NCBI GenBank assembly: GCA_026708165.1
Contig: JAPOVO010000172.1
Location: forward strand, 1-15,290
Source of the DNA: Chloroflexota bacterium
GTDB lineage: Bacteria; Chloroflexota; UBA11872; VXNJ01
Reading direction: 5' to 3'
DNA length: 15,290 nucleotides
A program made the position numbers and the translations under genes. This document shows, piece after piece, positions 1 to 8,145 of the stretch. The notes under the pieces were generated by a model. The model had not been told where the DNA came from. It did not search any database and was given only the letters and a program-made list of their open reading frames with translations. Numbering within the stretch: position 1 is the stretch's first letter; each line of letters starts with the position of its first letter.

Positions 1-22
1 AATCGAGCCACGCGGTAACCAC

Positions 23-1993
23 CTATTGGCCTCCGCTAGTCTGCTCTTGCTTCGACTCGACCGATTCGGTCTCCTCGGCAGTTTCTTCGACGCTTTCCTC
101 AGCCGTATCACCCGAGGTCTCTTCAGTGGTGTCCCCGCCGGCTTGCTCGGTGGACTCCTCTTCGTCGGCCCCCGCAGCGGCGTTCGCCTGTTGCCATTCC
201 TCGTAAACGTCAGGCGCTTCCTCCTTGGCAACGTCCGGACTAACCATATATCGGTTCGGCCAAGGCAAGAAGCTGGAGGAGAATCTGGAATTCGAGACCT
301 TCCCGGTGGCCGAGGTCACTCTGCGCTCCAAGACGGCAAACACGCCCTTGACGGCCCATTCCGTTTGCTCCGTGGTGCCTTCAGGCAGTTCCTCATCGAT
401 GACCCACTCGTCCGGCGGAGGATCCTCCCAATTGGAGAGATGGTGTCCGGATATCTCGACGGTGCGGCCGTGCCTGCGACCCCAGAACTCAAACTTCAGC
501 GATTTCCGGCGGCGACTGAAAACCGTGCGAATCATGATGGGGCCTTCGGTGTCGTTAACAAATCGAAGGTCTAAAACAGGCTGCCAAATCGACGCGTCGA
601 ATCCGATGGGGAAATCGCCGTGCTCGTAATACCTGACCCGATACAGATGCTTATGCCGCTCCTTGATCGGCAGACCCGCGAGAAAGGCGGCCCGGAACAT
701 AGTCGTCGAGACCTGGCATATACCGCCGCCGATCGCGTCGACGGTGCTGTCGTCGATAATCACCAGCCCGTCGACGAAGCCTCGGTCGTACTCGATAGGC
801 CCCAGATATCTATTGAACGAAAACTCCTCTCCCTGCCGAATCAGCGAACCGTCGAGGATTCGTGCGCCGACTTCGATGTTGTGAATGCGAAACGACGGAG
901 ACTGAAAGAAGAACGACTCGCCTGCGCCGATCAGGTTCTCGATTCCCAGGTCTTTGACCAAGGTCCCGGAAGCGGGGACTCCAACGATCGGAATATCGAC
1001 TTTTCGATTCCCCGACTTCGCTCCCTCGACAATTCCGCTGGCAAGCGAACCGCGGTCGAGCCTGCGGCCGTCGATGGAGGGGACAAACTCGACGACTCGC
1101 TCCGATTCCGCATCGTATTCCCAGGACCCATCGCTGGGTTCGATTGCCAACCGATCGTCAATCTCGTCGAAGAGGGGTTCAAATTTGGAGCTGTCAAACG
1201 TCGGGACCACCTGGGTTCCCACTCGCTCAAGCTGCAAGGCGTCCTTTAACGTTTGCTGGTCGAGGAGCCAGCCATTGCCCTCGAAATCGAGCACAATCGG
1301 ATCTTCGAGCATCTTCATAATGGTCTGAGTGAGATTCTCGACGTTAAGGGTCGACAGACCGGGCGCCGTCTCCTTGATCGGTATCGTTATCTGCTGCTGA
1401 CCTGCTTCCGGCCCCGGCGGGTTGACGAGGTCGACCGCGGCTTGCCAGTCGAGCTCCAAACCCGCACTGCCTGCCCGAAGCCTTATTTCACCGTCCCGGA
1501 CTTCCAACGACGCGTTGACGACCGGACGAAAGTATCTAGAAGCGATCCCGGCCAGATAGCGTCTCAGCTTGCCGCGTTGGAAAGTGAAGTCGATTGCGTG
1601 ATCCCTTGACAGGGCGGACGCCGCCGCGTTTTCCCGCCCCCTACGGAAAATCCCGCCATGCCGTCCCCAAGCGTAGGCGTTGCGAATCGGCGTGAGATAG
1701 TCGACGCCTATCCCGATTTCGTCCGCCGAAGGCCTCCAATCTCGACCAGGGGTCCTAAAGACCACGGGTGACGCGATATATCTCTGCCAGCGGGAATCGA
1801 ATAGATCGAGCGCCTGCTTCGGCGTGAGACCTGATATATCGACTCCGCCTACCTTCGATCCGGGCAGGAACTCGCCCTCGTAACGCATGGCGATACGCGT
1901 TGCCACCGCCGAGCCCAAGCCGACCGCAAAGCCCGCTCCTAAAACGGCCGCCCCGAGCAAGGCGCGGCGAGATACGTTTCTAGCTTTGGCCAT
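23..1993 (-). CDS. VanW family protein with peptidoglycan-binding-like repeats and acidic C-terminal tail
   Basis: This 656-residue protein is probably a cell-envelope protein anchored by its N-terminus. A basic start (MAKARNVSRR) is followed by a hydrophobic segment at about residues 11-33, which would act as an uncleaved signal anchor. Residues about 45-335 resemble the duplicated putative peptidoglycan-binding domain usual in front of VanW. The VanW domain covers about 365-505 and includes FSFNRYLGP (391-399) and the signature GGGICQVSTT (422-431). A G5-like beta segment follows at about 529-585 (LPEGTT, then FLPWPNRYMVSP). Residues about 608-650 are low-complexity and rich in Glu and Thr. 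The molecular role of VanW is not established, and presence of the domain does not show vancomycin resistance. The ATG start is chosen because the signal anchor follows at once, although I see no clear Shine-Dalgarno sequence. The gene lies downstream of proBA on the same strand, 278 bases away. Confidence 0.9.
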   Translation of the reverse strand: MAKARNVSRRALLGAAVLGAGFAVGLGSAVATRIAMRYEGEFLPGSKVGGVDISGLTPKQALDLFDSRWQRYIASPVVFRTPGRDWRPSADEIGIGVDYLTPIRNAYAWGRHGGIFRRGRENAAASALSRDHAIDFTFQRGKLRRYLAGIASRYFRPVVNASLEVRDGEIRLRAGSAGLELDWQAAVDLVNPPGPEAGQQQITIPIKETAPGLSTLNVENLTQTIMKMLEDPIVLDFEGNGWLLDQQTLKDALQLERVGTQVVPTFDSSKFEPLFDEIDDRLAIEPSDGSWEYDAESERVVEFVPSIDGRRLDRGSLASGIVEGAKSGNRKVDIPIVGVPASGTLVKDLGIENLIGAGESFFFQSPSFRIHNIEVGARILDGSLIRQGEEFSFNRYLGPIEYDRGFVDGLVIIDDSTVDAIGGGICQVSTTMFRAAFLAGLPIKERHKHLYRVRYYEHGDFPIGFDASIWQPVLDLRFVNDTEGPIMIRTVFSRRRKSLKFEFWGRRHGRTVEISGHHLSNWEDPPPDEWVIDEELPEGTTEQTEWAVKGVFAVLERRVTSATGKVSNSRFSSSFLPWPNRYMVSPDVAKEEAPDVYEEWQQANAAAGADEEESTEQAGGDTTEETSGDTAEESVEETAEETESVESKQEQTSGGQ

Positions 1994-2271
1994 GAGCGTG
2001 GATATCTACGCTTCTCATGCTCGGAACCTGTGCTGAGACACTGGATTGCGGCTGGGACGAAGCACCGAGATTAACGACCGCGGCAATTGAAACACCGAAA
2101 AGCCAAATCTCACCTCGTGCAAAAAATAATATCATTGCGAACCGCCAATCGGCCCTGTCAACCCTGGACGAATCTATCCGAGGTCCAGTTGCCGGTCCGG
2201 TTTCCGCTTGCTAAGTGCCGCCCCTACTCGGCACCAAAAGAGCTCCACGTATCGACTCGCTCATTCTCAAG
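1994..2271. other. Gap between proA and the VanW gene
   Basis: This 278-base stretch separates the proA stop from the VanW start. I see no credible gene: the short ORFs have no family-like sequence. Two short perfect inverted repeats are present. One is CTGGAC (2164-2169) with GTCCAG (2183-2188), the other GTGCCG (2215-2220) with CGGCAC (2229-2234). The second lies shortly after the end of proA on the minus strand, but no run of T follows it, so it is a poor intrinsic terminator. The gap is large enough to hold a promoter for the VanW gene, though I could not pick out a clear one. Confidence 0.5.
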
Positions 2272-3540
2272 CTAGGGCCTCGTATGCCCATCGCCTATGA
2301 CAACCCACTTATAGGCTGTCATCTCGCGGAGTCCCATCGGGCCTCGCGCGTGCAGTTTCTGAGTGCTTATGCCGATTTCCGCGCCGAGACCGAACTCACC
2401 GCCGTCCGTAAATTGGGTTGACGCATTGACGTAGACGGCTCCGGCGTCCACCTCGTTTACGAACCGCCGCGCCACGGAATGGTCCTCCGTCACTATCGCC
2501 TCCGAATGACCGGACCCGTGCGCCCGGATGTGCTGGATCGCGTCGTCTATTCCATCCACGACACTTACGGCGACCCGCTTGGACAGGAATTCCGTGTCGT
2601 AATCTTCGGGCGTGGCGGCTCTCGTAGGAGCAACCCCCGCTATCACCGTGGCGGCGTCCGGATCGACTCTCATCTCGACGCCAGCCCGGTCTAAGTCTCG
2701 GGCAATGCAGGGCAGAAACTCCGCCGCAATCTCCCTGTCGACCAGTAGCGAATCGAGGGCGTTGCAGATGGACGGTCTGCGTACCTTGGCGTTGAAGACT
2801 ACCTTGGCGGCCTTATCGTGGTCGGCGCGCCGATGTACGTACGTGTGACAGACTCCGAATCCCGTCTCCAGGACCGGTACAGTCGAATTTTGGGTGACAA
2901 AGCTCACGAGCTCCGCCCCTCCTCTGGGGACGATCACGTCTATGAGGGCATTCAGCCGCAGCATTTGTCCGACAATGGCCCTGTCCATGTTTTCGAGTGA
3001 TTGCACCCAACCGTCCGGCGCCCCGCCTTCTTTGGCAGCCTCCGAAATCACCGCGACGAGCGCCCTATTGCTGTTTAGCGCCTCGCTGCCGCCGCGCAAA
3101 ACCAACGCATTCCCCGACTTCAAGCAAAGGGCCGCAACATCGACGGTAACGTTGGGACGCGCTTCGTAGATAATTCCTACAACTCCCAAGGGGACCCTGC
3201 GACGCGAAACTTCCAGACCGCTCTCCACGATTCGCGACTCGATCACCTCTCCAATCGGATCGGGGAGCTGAATAACTTGGGCAATCCCGTCCACTATCCC
3301 TTCGATGCGGTCGGGGGTAAGACGAAGCCGGTCCAGGATATGTTCGTCAGCACCGTTCCCCGCTGCTGTTGCGACATCTTTGGCATTTTCATCGAGAATT
3401 CGATCCGTGTTCGCGGTGATGGCCGACGCCATTGCGCGCAGGGCCGCGTTCTTCCCGGCTGTGGACAGGGTTACCAGAGACCTCGCGGCGTTACTAGCCA
3501 TCGTGGCCTTTTCTAAGAGCTCGGTCGAAATACCGTCCAT
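2272..3540 (-). CDS. proA: Glutamate-5-semialdehyde dehydrogenase (gamma-glutamyl phosphate reductase)
   Basis: ProA carries out the NADPH-dependent reduction of gamma-glutamyl phosphate to glutamate-5-semialdehyde, the second step of proline synthesis in the cytoplasm. The 422-residue length is normal for the family. The catalytic cysteine is Cys259 in RRPSICNALD (254-263). Family hallmarks include VPLGVVGIIYEARPNVT (116-132), the Rossmann-side stretch KSGNALVLRGGSEA (141-154), and the C-terminal FTDGGEFGLGAEIG (377-390) followed by QKLHARGPMGL (394-404). The ATG start follows a GGGAG-type ribosome binding site about 11 bases upstream. It begins 39 bases after proB ends on the same strand, so the two genes are very probably co-transcribed, and ProB and ProA commonly work together because the acyl phosphate is unstable. 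No key residue looks altered. Confidence 0.97.
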   Translation of the reverse strand: MDGISTELLEKATMASNAARSLVTLSTAGKNAALRAMASAITANTDRILDENAKDVATAAGNGADEHILDRLRLTPDRIEGIVDGIAQVIQLPDPIGEVIESRIVESGLEVSRRRVPLGVVGIIYEARPNVTVDVAALCLKSGNALVLRGGSEALNSNRALVAVISEAAKEGGAPDGWVQSLENMDRAIVGQMLRLNALIDVIVPRGGAELVSFVTQNSTVPVLETGFGVCHTYVHRRADHDKAAKVVFNAKVRRPSICNALDSLLVDREIAAEFLPCIARDLDRAGVEMRVDPDAATVIAGVAPTRAATPEDYDTEFLSKRVAVSVVDGIDDAIQHIRAHGSGHSEAIVTEDHSVARRFVNEVDAGAVYVNASTQFTDGGEFGLGAEIGISTQKLHARGPMGLREMTAYKWVVIGDGHTRP

Positions 3541-3579
3541 TGAACCGTCAACTCCCTGCGGGGCGGAATCGATAGACCA

Positions 3580-4710
3580 TCACTCTCTGGAGCGACCATC
3601 TGTCGAAGACTTCAAAGCGAGATTGTTTCTGTGGATGACCTCGTCGCCGTATTCGTATCCAAGGATATTCCTTATCGCCGACGAGTCCCGCATCATCACT
3701 CGCGAAAGGTCCTCGATGCCGTAATTCGTCAGGCCGTGCGCAACCACCGAACCATCGGGGCCGACAACCGCCACGAGGTCACCCCGCTCATACGCGCCCT
3801 CGACTCCAATCACTCCCGCAGGCAGAAGACTCCTACCATGCCGCACCAGCGCGTTGACTGCACCCGCGTCGATACGAACCTGCCCTTTGAGCGCCAGATC
3901 TGTGAGCATCCAGCGTTTCCGGCTTTCGCGTCGGGAGCCGGTGGCCGAAAACCGCGTACCGATGTGCTCGCCATGAACGAACCTGAGAAGATTTCCGGGA
4001 TCACGGCCGTCCACGATCGCCGCTGTGGCCCCGTGAGCGGTCACCATCCCCGCGGCGAGCAGCTTCGTCTTCATCCCACCAGTGCCCGCGGGAGACGCAG
4101 CCCCGCCGGCGTCGGCAATCATCTCATCGGTGATGCAGTCAGTGGACGGAACTACCCTCATGACCCCATTGCTATCCGGCCTCATATAGCCTTCGACGTT
4201 AGTCATCATCACGAGCAAGTCCGAATCGATCAGGTTCGCCACCAGCGCCGAAAGCGTGTCATTGTCGCCAAAGTGCAATTCTTCGGTCGCAACTACGTCG
4301 TTTTCATTGGTTACGGGCACGATGCCGCGATCCAACAACGCAAGAAATGTGTTACGAGCGTTCAAATAGCCTCGTCTGTCCTCCAGCGCGGCGCGCGACA
4401 GCAGCGTTTGCGCCACAGTCTTGTTCAGACTGCGGAAGGCCCCCTCGAAAACGCTCATAAGCGGGGACTGCCCGACCGCCGCGAGAACCTGACGGGTAAC
4501 CGTCGAATCCGACGCCACGTCGCCTCCCAGAATGGCCCTTCCCATTGCGACCGCGCCCGAAATCACGAGCACAGGCTGGATGCCTGCCCGCATCAATTCG
4601 ACCACGTTGCCGCTGAGGGCTCTTATGTATTCTTCGTCGACGCCTACGCCGGGCTTGGTCAGTAGTGAAGTGCCGCATTTGACAACGATTCGTTCGGGCA
4701 ACTTATCCAC
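3580..4710 (-). CDS. proB: Glutamate 5-kinase with C-terminal PUA domain
   Basis: ProB phosphorylates glutamate with ATP to gamma-glutamyl phosphate, the first and feedback-controlled step of proline synthesis. The 376 residues split into an amino acid kinase domain (about 5-255) and a PUA domain (about 275-355). Active-site motifs align well with E. coli ProB: KCGTS (11-15) near the N-terminus, SGAVAMG (51-57) with the substrate-site serine, NENDVV (135-140), GDND (148-151) and GTGGMKTK (209-216). The PUA part ends with LGYEYGDEVIHRNNL (350-364), the usual ProB tail. The start is GTG, chosen because the kinase beta strand RIVVKCGTS follows at the expected distance; only a weak AGGTA lies directly upstream. 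proB heads the proBA pair and diverges from the EF-G-like gene across 188 bases. The PUA domain suggests the long form, where proline inhibition is typical. Confidence 0.97.
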   Translation of the reverse strand: MDKLPERIVVKCGTSLLTKPGVGVDEEYIRALSGNVVELMRAGIQPVLVISGAVAMGRAILGGDVASDSTVTRQVLAAVGQSPLMSVFEGAFRSLNKTVAQTLLSRAALEDRRGYLNARNTFLALLDRGIVPVTNENDVVATEELHFGDNDTLSALVANLIDSDLLVMMTNVEGYMRPDSNGVMRVVPSTDCITDEMIADAGGAASPAGTGGMKTKLLAAGMVTAHGATAAIVDGRDPGNLLRFVHGEHIGTRFSATGSRRESRKRWMLTDLALKGQVRIDAGAVNALVRHGRSLLPAGVIGVEGAYERGDLVAVVGPDGSVVAHGLTNYGIEDLSRVMMRDSSAIRNILGYEYGDEVIHRNNLALKSSTDGRSRE

Positions 4711-4898
4711 TACCTAGCGCGAAGGCTGCCGGGGCTTTCGAGAACTCGAGCAGAGCACTTAGTCCAACCGGTGATTTAGACGTTTCACAGCCGTCTATAA
4801 TTGCGACCTTGACGGTGAGAGGTCCCGAACCTGAAATCTCCGACTCGTCCGGACACATTCGGGTCCTCCTGTTGGACTCGAGTTTGGAGTAGCGCCGG
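4711..4898. promoter_or_regulatory. Divergent proB / EF-G-like intergenic region with structured leader
   Basis: This 188-base region must hold the start signals for proB (minus) and the EF-G-like gene (plus). On the plus strand a perfect TATAAT lies at 4796-4801. The best -35 match is TTTAGA (4775-4780), with a short 15-base spacer, so the promoter call is moderate. Transcription from it would give a leader of about 90 bases. In that leader AGGTCCCGAA (4820-4829) can pair with TTCGGGTCCT (4858-4867), nine pairs around one T-T mismatch. A competing small stem is GACCT (4805-4809) with AGGTC (4820-4824). CTCC (4866-4869) is complementary to the GGAG at 4886-4889 that serves as the ribosome binding site. 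These alternatives could form a translational switch, but this is inference. Confidence 0.4.
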
Positions 4899-6923
4899 AT
4901 GCAACAGTATGCCACCAATCAAATACGCAATGTCGTGCTTTTGTCACAAAAGGGCGCAGGCAAGACTTCACTAGTCGAGGCCCTGGTTCACATGTCCGGC
5001 GCGACAAGCAGGCTGGGCAATATCGACGATGGAAATACGCTTGGCGATTTTCTACCCGATGAAATCCGGCGCAAAACGTCGCTGAACCTTTCGGTCGTTA
5101 CGTGCGAGTGGAAGAAGACCAAGCTCAACTTCATAGACACCCCCGGCGATCCCGACTTCGTCGGCGAGATTGCCTCCGGAATCCGCATAGCCGACGCCGC
5201 GCTTCTGCTGGTCGACGCGACCAGCGGCATCGAAGTCGGAACCGAGCTTGGCTGGAAACACGCTCAGGCAATGGACCTTCCAGTATTCATAGTCATCAAT
5301 CGCATGGACCGTGACAACACCGACTTCGACGCCGTAGTCGAATCGCTCACAGAGGCGTTCGGCGCCGTTATACCCATGCAGATTCCCTACGGCTCCGCAC
5401 GGGACTTCAACGGGATCGTTGACCTCGCCGCCATGAAGGGGGTGTCGTTTGATGGCGGCAAGAACAGCCGCGAAGACATCCCCGCAGCGCTCGAAGATCC
5501 GGCCGACGACGCCCGGGAAATGCTGGTCGAGGCGGTCGCCGCCGTAGACGACGACCTGACCGAGAAATATCTCGAAGACGAAGAGATCACGTCCGCCGAA
5601 CTGACGGCGGCTATGAAGACCGGTGTCGCGAGTCGCGAGCTATTCCCGGTGTTTTGCACGTCGGCAGTACGCAACCACGGCAGCGGGCCGTTGCTTGACG
5701 CGCTTGCTGCCCTGGCGCCGTCGCCCAAAGTGGTCAGCAACTCTTCGACCAACGGCGCCGCCGCGCTCGCCTTTAAGACAATCGTCGATCCGAACATGGG
5801 AAGGCTCACATTCCTGAGGGTCTATTCGGGCGAATTTACGTCGAACTTTCAGGTCCGAAATATAGGAAAGCGAACGGACGAGAGGCTTGGCCCGCTCTCA
5901 TACCCGAGAGGGAAGGAGCATATCGACGCGACGACGGTTGTCGCCGGCGACATCTGCTCGGTTGCCAAGCTCGCCTCGACTCTTACCGGGGACACCCTTG
6001 CAGCGAGCCGCGACGCCGAAGCGTTGCCGGGAATCGAATTTCCCAACCCGGCAATCGCATTTGCCATTACGCCCAAGACGAAGTCCGACCTCGACAAGCT
6101 CGGGACCGCGCTGTCTCGGGTAACCGAGGAGGACCCGACCATCCGCGTCACGCGCGACGACGCCACCGGCGAGACGCTGATTTGGGGAATCGGCGATGGC
6201 CATCTCAACGTCGCGGTCGAGCGGCTGCAAAGCAAGTTTGGGGCCAAGGTGGACATTGCCGTTCCGCAAGTGCCTTACCTCGAGACCGTACGCCGTCAGA
6301 CCACGGCCAACGGCCGTTTCAAAAGACAGACCGGCGGGCATGGTCAGTTCGGAGACGTCACGATCGTTCTGGAACCTCTCTCGCTAGACATAGGCGAGTT
6401 CGAATTCCTGAACGAGATCGTTGGAGGCGCCATTTCGAGAAACTACGTACCAGCCGTGGAGAAGGGGATCAAGGCCGCGATGTCAGAGGGAATCCTGGCG
6501 GGATACCCGGTTGTGGGATGCAAGGTCCGTCTGATCGACGGGAAGGAGCACCAAGTCGACTCGTCGGACCAGGCGTTTCAGCTCGCGGGGGCAATCGCGT
6601 TTCGCGAAGCCGCGAGAAAGGCTAGTGCCACGATCCTCGAGCCTATCTACGAGCTAAGAGTCTCCGTGCCAGATACCTTCACTGGCGCGATCATCAGCGA
6701 CTTGAACTCAAAGAGAGCGCGCCTGAGCGGCACCGATCAGGCGGACGGATACACCGTGGTCATCGCGGAGTCGCCGCTGGCGGAAGTCCAGCGTTACGCC
6801 GTGGACCTGCGGCAAATAACACAGGGGCGGGGATCGTTCACGATCGATTTCATCCGTTACGAGGAAGTCCCAATGCACCTACAGGAGCAGGTCATAGCCT
6901 CACGGGCCAAGGCGTCCGACTAA
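4899..6923 (+). CDS. EF-G-like translational GTPase (EF-G paralogue) with altered GTPase motifs
   Basis: This 674-residue protein has the full EF-G layout: GTPase domain (about 7-275), beta-barrel domain II (about 285-365), domain III (about 383-455), domain IV (about 456-580, with GRFKRQTGGHGQFGDV at 472-487) and domain V (about 581-660). G motifs are visible but divergent. The P-loop is SQKGAGKT (16-23) with Ser where EF-G has Gly or Ala. G3 is DTPGDPDF (80-87), where Asp84 replaces the catalytic histidine of DTPGH. G4 is NRMD (134-137) and G5 is TSA (254-256). Such features mark the EF-G-like clade rather than the main elongation factor FusA, so the role may be a special translocation, recycling or stress function. 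It may have weak or no GTP hydrolysis. ATG is chosen because GGAG at 4886-4889 precedes it and the GTPase domain starts at once. It diverges from proB. Confidence 0.9.
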   Translation: MQQYATNQIRNVVLLSQKGAGKTSLVEALVHMSGATSRLGNIDDGNTLGDFLPDEIRRKTSLNLSVVTCEWKKTKLNFIDTPGDPDFVGEIASGIRIADAALLLVDATSGIEVGTELGWKHAQAMDLPVFIVINRMDRDNTDFDAVVESLTEAFGAVIPMQIPYGSARDFNGIVDLAAMKGVSFDGGKNSREDIPAALEDPADDAREMLVEAVAAVDDDLTEKYLEDEEITSAELTAAMKTGVASRELFPVFCTSAVRNHGSGPLLDALAALAPSPKVVSNSSTNGAAALAFKTIVDPNMGRLTFLRVYSGEFTSNFQVRNIGKRTDERLGPLSYPRGKEHIDATTVVAGDICSVAKLASTLTGDTLAASRDAEALPGIEFPNPAIAFAITPKTKSDLDKLGTALSRVTEEDPTIRVTRDDATGETLIWGIGDGHLNVAVERLQSKFGAKVDIAVPQVPYLETVRRQTTANGRFKRQTGGHGQFGDVTIVLEPLSLDIGEFEFLNEIVGGAISRNYVPAVEKGIKAAMSEGILAGYPVVGCKVRLIDGKEHQVDSSDQAFQLAGAIAFREAARKASATILEPIYELRVSVPDTFTGAIISDLNSKRARLSGTDQADGYTVVIAESPLAEVQRYAVDLRQITQGRGSFTIDFIRYEEVPMHLQEQVIASRAKASD

Positions 6924-7032
6924 CGAGCGACCGCCCGGATCGATTTGTGGCGGCTCCGCCCGCCATGACTGATCAGGCGGTCGCGGGACTCGTAATTCCA
7001 CTCGCCGCTAGTCGGGGCTACCTAACGGCCAG
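6924..7032. terminator. Nested inverted repeats between convergent genes, probable bidirectional terminator
   Basis: Between the ends of the EF-G-like gene (plus) and the SelA-like gene (minus), GCGACCGCC (6927-6935) is a perfect inverted repeat of GGCGGTCGC (6976-6984). Inside this 40-base loop, TGGCGG (6948-6953) pairs with CCGCCA (6960-6965). A further perfect hairpin, ACGGCC (7025-7030) with GGCCGT (7036-7041), spans the stop codon of the SelA-like gene. The left arm begins three bases after the EF-G-like stop codon. No run of T follows any stem on either strand, so standard Rho-independent termination is not clear. Position between convergent ends still makes a transcription barrier the simplest reading. 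A small structured RNA is an alternative. Confidence 0.4.
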
Positions 7033-8145
7033 TCAGGCCGTGCAGGTCGCGCGTTGGAGAGCACTGGCGACGATTTCCTCCTCGCCTTCCCGGAGGGTGT
7101 TCGGCGACATACAGAACTCGCCACGGTATCCCCACAGATAGACCGGCGGGTCTCCGGCCATAAGCCGTTCCAGCAACTCTTCTTTGGACAATCCAAGCTC
7201 ATTCTCGTCCACTGCAAACCGCACCGCGGGTATACCTCTGGCTTCCCAGAAGAAGACCTCTGCCGCCAGCCCGCGGACATTTTCCACGGCAGACGCTATC
7301 CGCTCGCTCATTGCCTGCCAGCGTCTGCGGTCGGCCTCGTGGTCTCTCGTGAAGTACCGTTCCACGGCCGTGAGCAACCCAACCATCTCCTCCTTGGCAA
7401 CCTTCATCGACCGGCCAACGGAATGATTGGGGTTCGAATTCAACATAGCCGCCTGGATGAGTCCGGCCTTCCCACAAAGTATTCCAGTGCCCTGGGGGCC
7501 TTCCAGACCCTTGCCGCCGCTGAACGTGAGTAGGTCCGCGCCTGACGCGGGCACGTCGATCAGATTGCTCAAGGGGGGCAGTACTACGGACGCGTCGACG
7601 ATGACGGGGACTCCACGTTCGTGAGCGATGGCGACCACCCGCTCGAGCGAGACGCCGCACCCCCAAACTCCTGAAAGCGGCAAGAGACTGTACAGAAAGG
7701 CCGCCGTACCGGGTCCGAGCGAGCCGGCAATCTCCGCCTCGGTCGCGCCTTCCGGCCCGCCGATCTCCACCAGCGTCCCTCCGGCTACCCGGAGGCTTTG
7801 GTTGTAATCGCTTCGGTGAAGAGCCTGTACGACAAACTCATCACGCATACCGGTCGTATCCGGAAGCTGCTGGATCTTCTTCTCGTCCGATCCAGTCATG
7901 CACGCCGCGGCGGCCAGGAGAAGCCCTCCCGCAGCGCCTGAACTCACCATCGCCGCCTCGGTCTCCAGCAGTCCGGCGATACGCTGAAGGATCTTCTCGT
8001 TCAGCTCCACGATGGAAACAAAGTGCCGGGACGCCTCGGCCATGGCTTCCAGCACCTCGGGGGCCATGATCGATCCGCCGATCCGAGTTACGTTTCCCTG
8101 CGCGTTCACGATCTTGGTGACTCCGAGCCGGTCGTATACGTCCAT
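7033..8145 (-). CDS. SelA-like PLP-dependent enzyme (L-seryl-tRNA selenium transferase / DgaE type fold)
   Basis: This 370-residue protein belongs to the fold-type I PLP enzymes related to SelA. The PLP lysine is Lys212 in FSGGKGLEGPQGTG (208-221), matching the SGGKGLxGPQ signature. Asp184 in VIVDAS (181-186) would contact the pyridine nitrogen. The N-terminal VYDRLGVTKIVNAQGNVTRIG (3-23) is also typical of the group. At 370 residues it is shorter than bacterial SelA, consistent with loss of the tRNA-binding N-terminal part. No selB, selD or tRNA-Sec is seen nearby, so selenocysteine synthesis is unlikely. Known relatives include D-glucosaminate-6-phosphate ammonia lyase (DgaE), and a similar sugar-acid or amino-acid lyase role is an inference. 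An in-frame TTG lies just before, but the ATG at 8145 is preferred because GGAGG stands five bases upstream. The gene diverges from acs. Confidence 0.85.
   Translation of the reverse strand: MDVYDRLGVTKIVNAQGNVTRIGGSIMAPEVLEAMAEASRHFVSIVELNEKILQRIAGLLETEAAMVSSGAAGGLLLAAAACMTGSDEKKIQQLPDTTGMRDEFVVQALHRSDYNQSLRVAGGTLVEIGGPEGATEAEIAGSLGPGTAAFLYSLLPLSGVWGCGVSLERVVAIAHERGVPVIVDASVVLPPLSNLIDVPASGADLLTFSGGKGLEGPQGTGILCGKAGLIQAAMLNSNPNHSVGRSMKVAKEEMVGLLTAVERYFTRDHEADRRRWQAMSERIASAVENVRGLAAEVFFWEARGIPAVRFAVDENELGLSKEELLERLMAGDPPVYLWGYRGEFCMSPNTLREGEEEIVASALQRATCTA

Noticed and set aside
23..1993. Vancomycin resistance gene
   Set aside because: VanW domains are common in envelope proteins of non-resistant bacteria, and no vanHAX or sensor-regulator genes are present.
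2017..2275. Small plus-strand frames between proA and the VanW gene
   Set aside because: They overlap one another, have no clear ribosome binding sites and resemble no known small protein.
3631..4665. Long open frame on the plus strand opposite proB (344 codons)
   Set aside because: It lies wholly antisense to a secure proB gene and its sequence is His- and Arg-rich without family resemblance, as expected for a shadow frame in GC-rich DNA.
4703..4918. Possible 71-codon minus-strand gene upstream of proB
   Set aside because: It overlaps the starts of both proB and the EF-G-like gene and has no ribosome binding site or family-like sequence; the region is better read as a divergent promoter.
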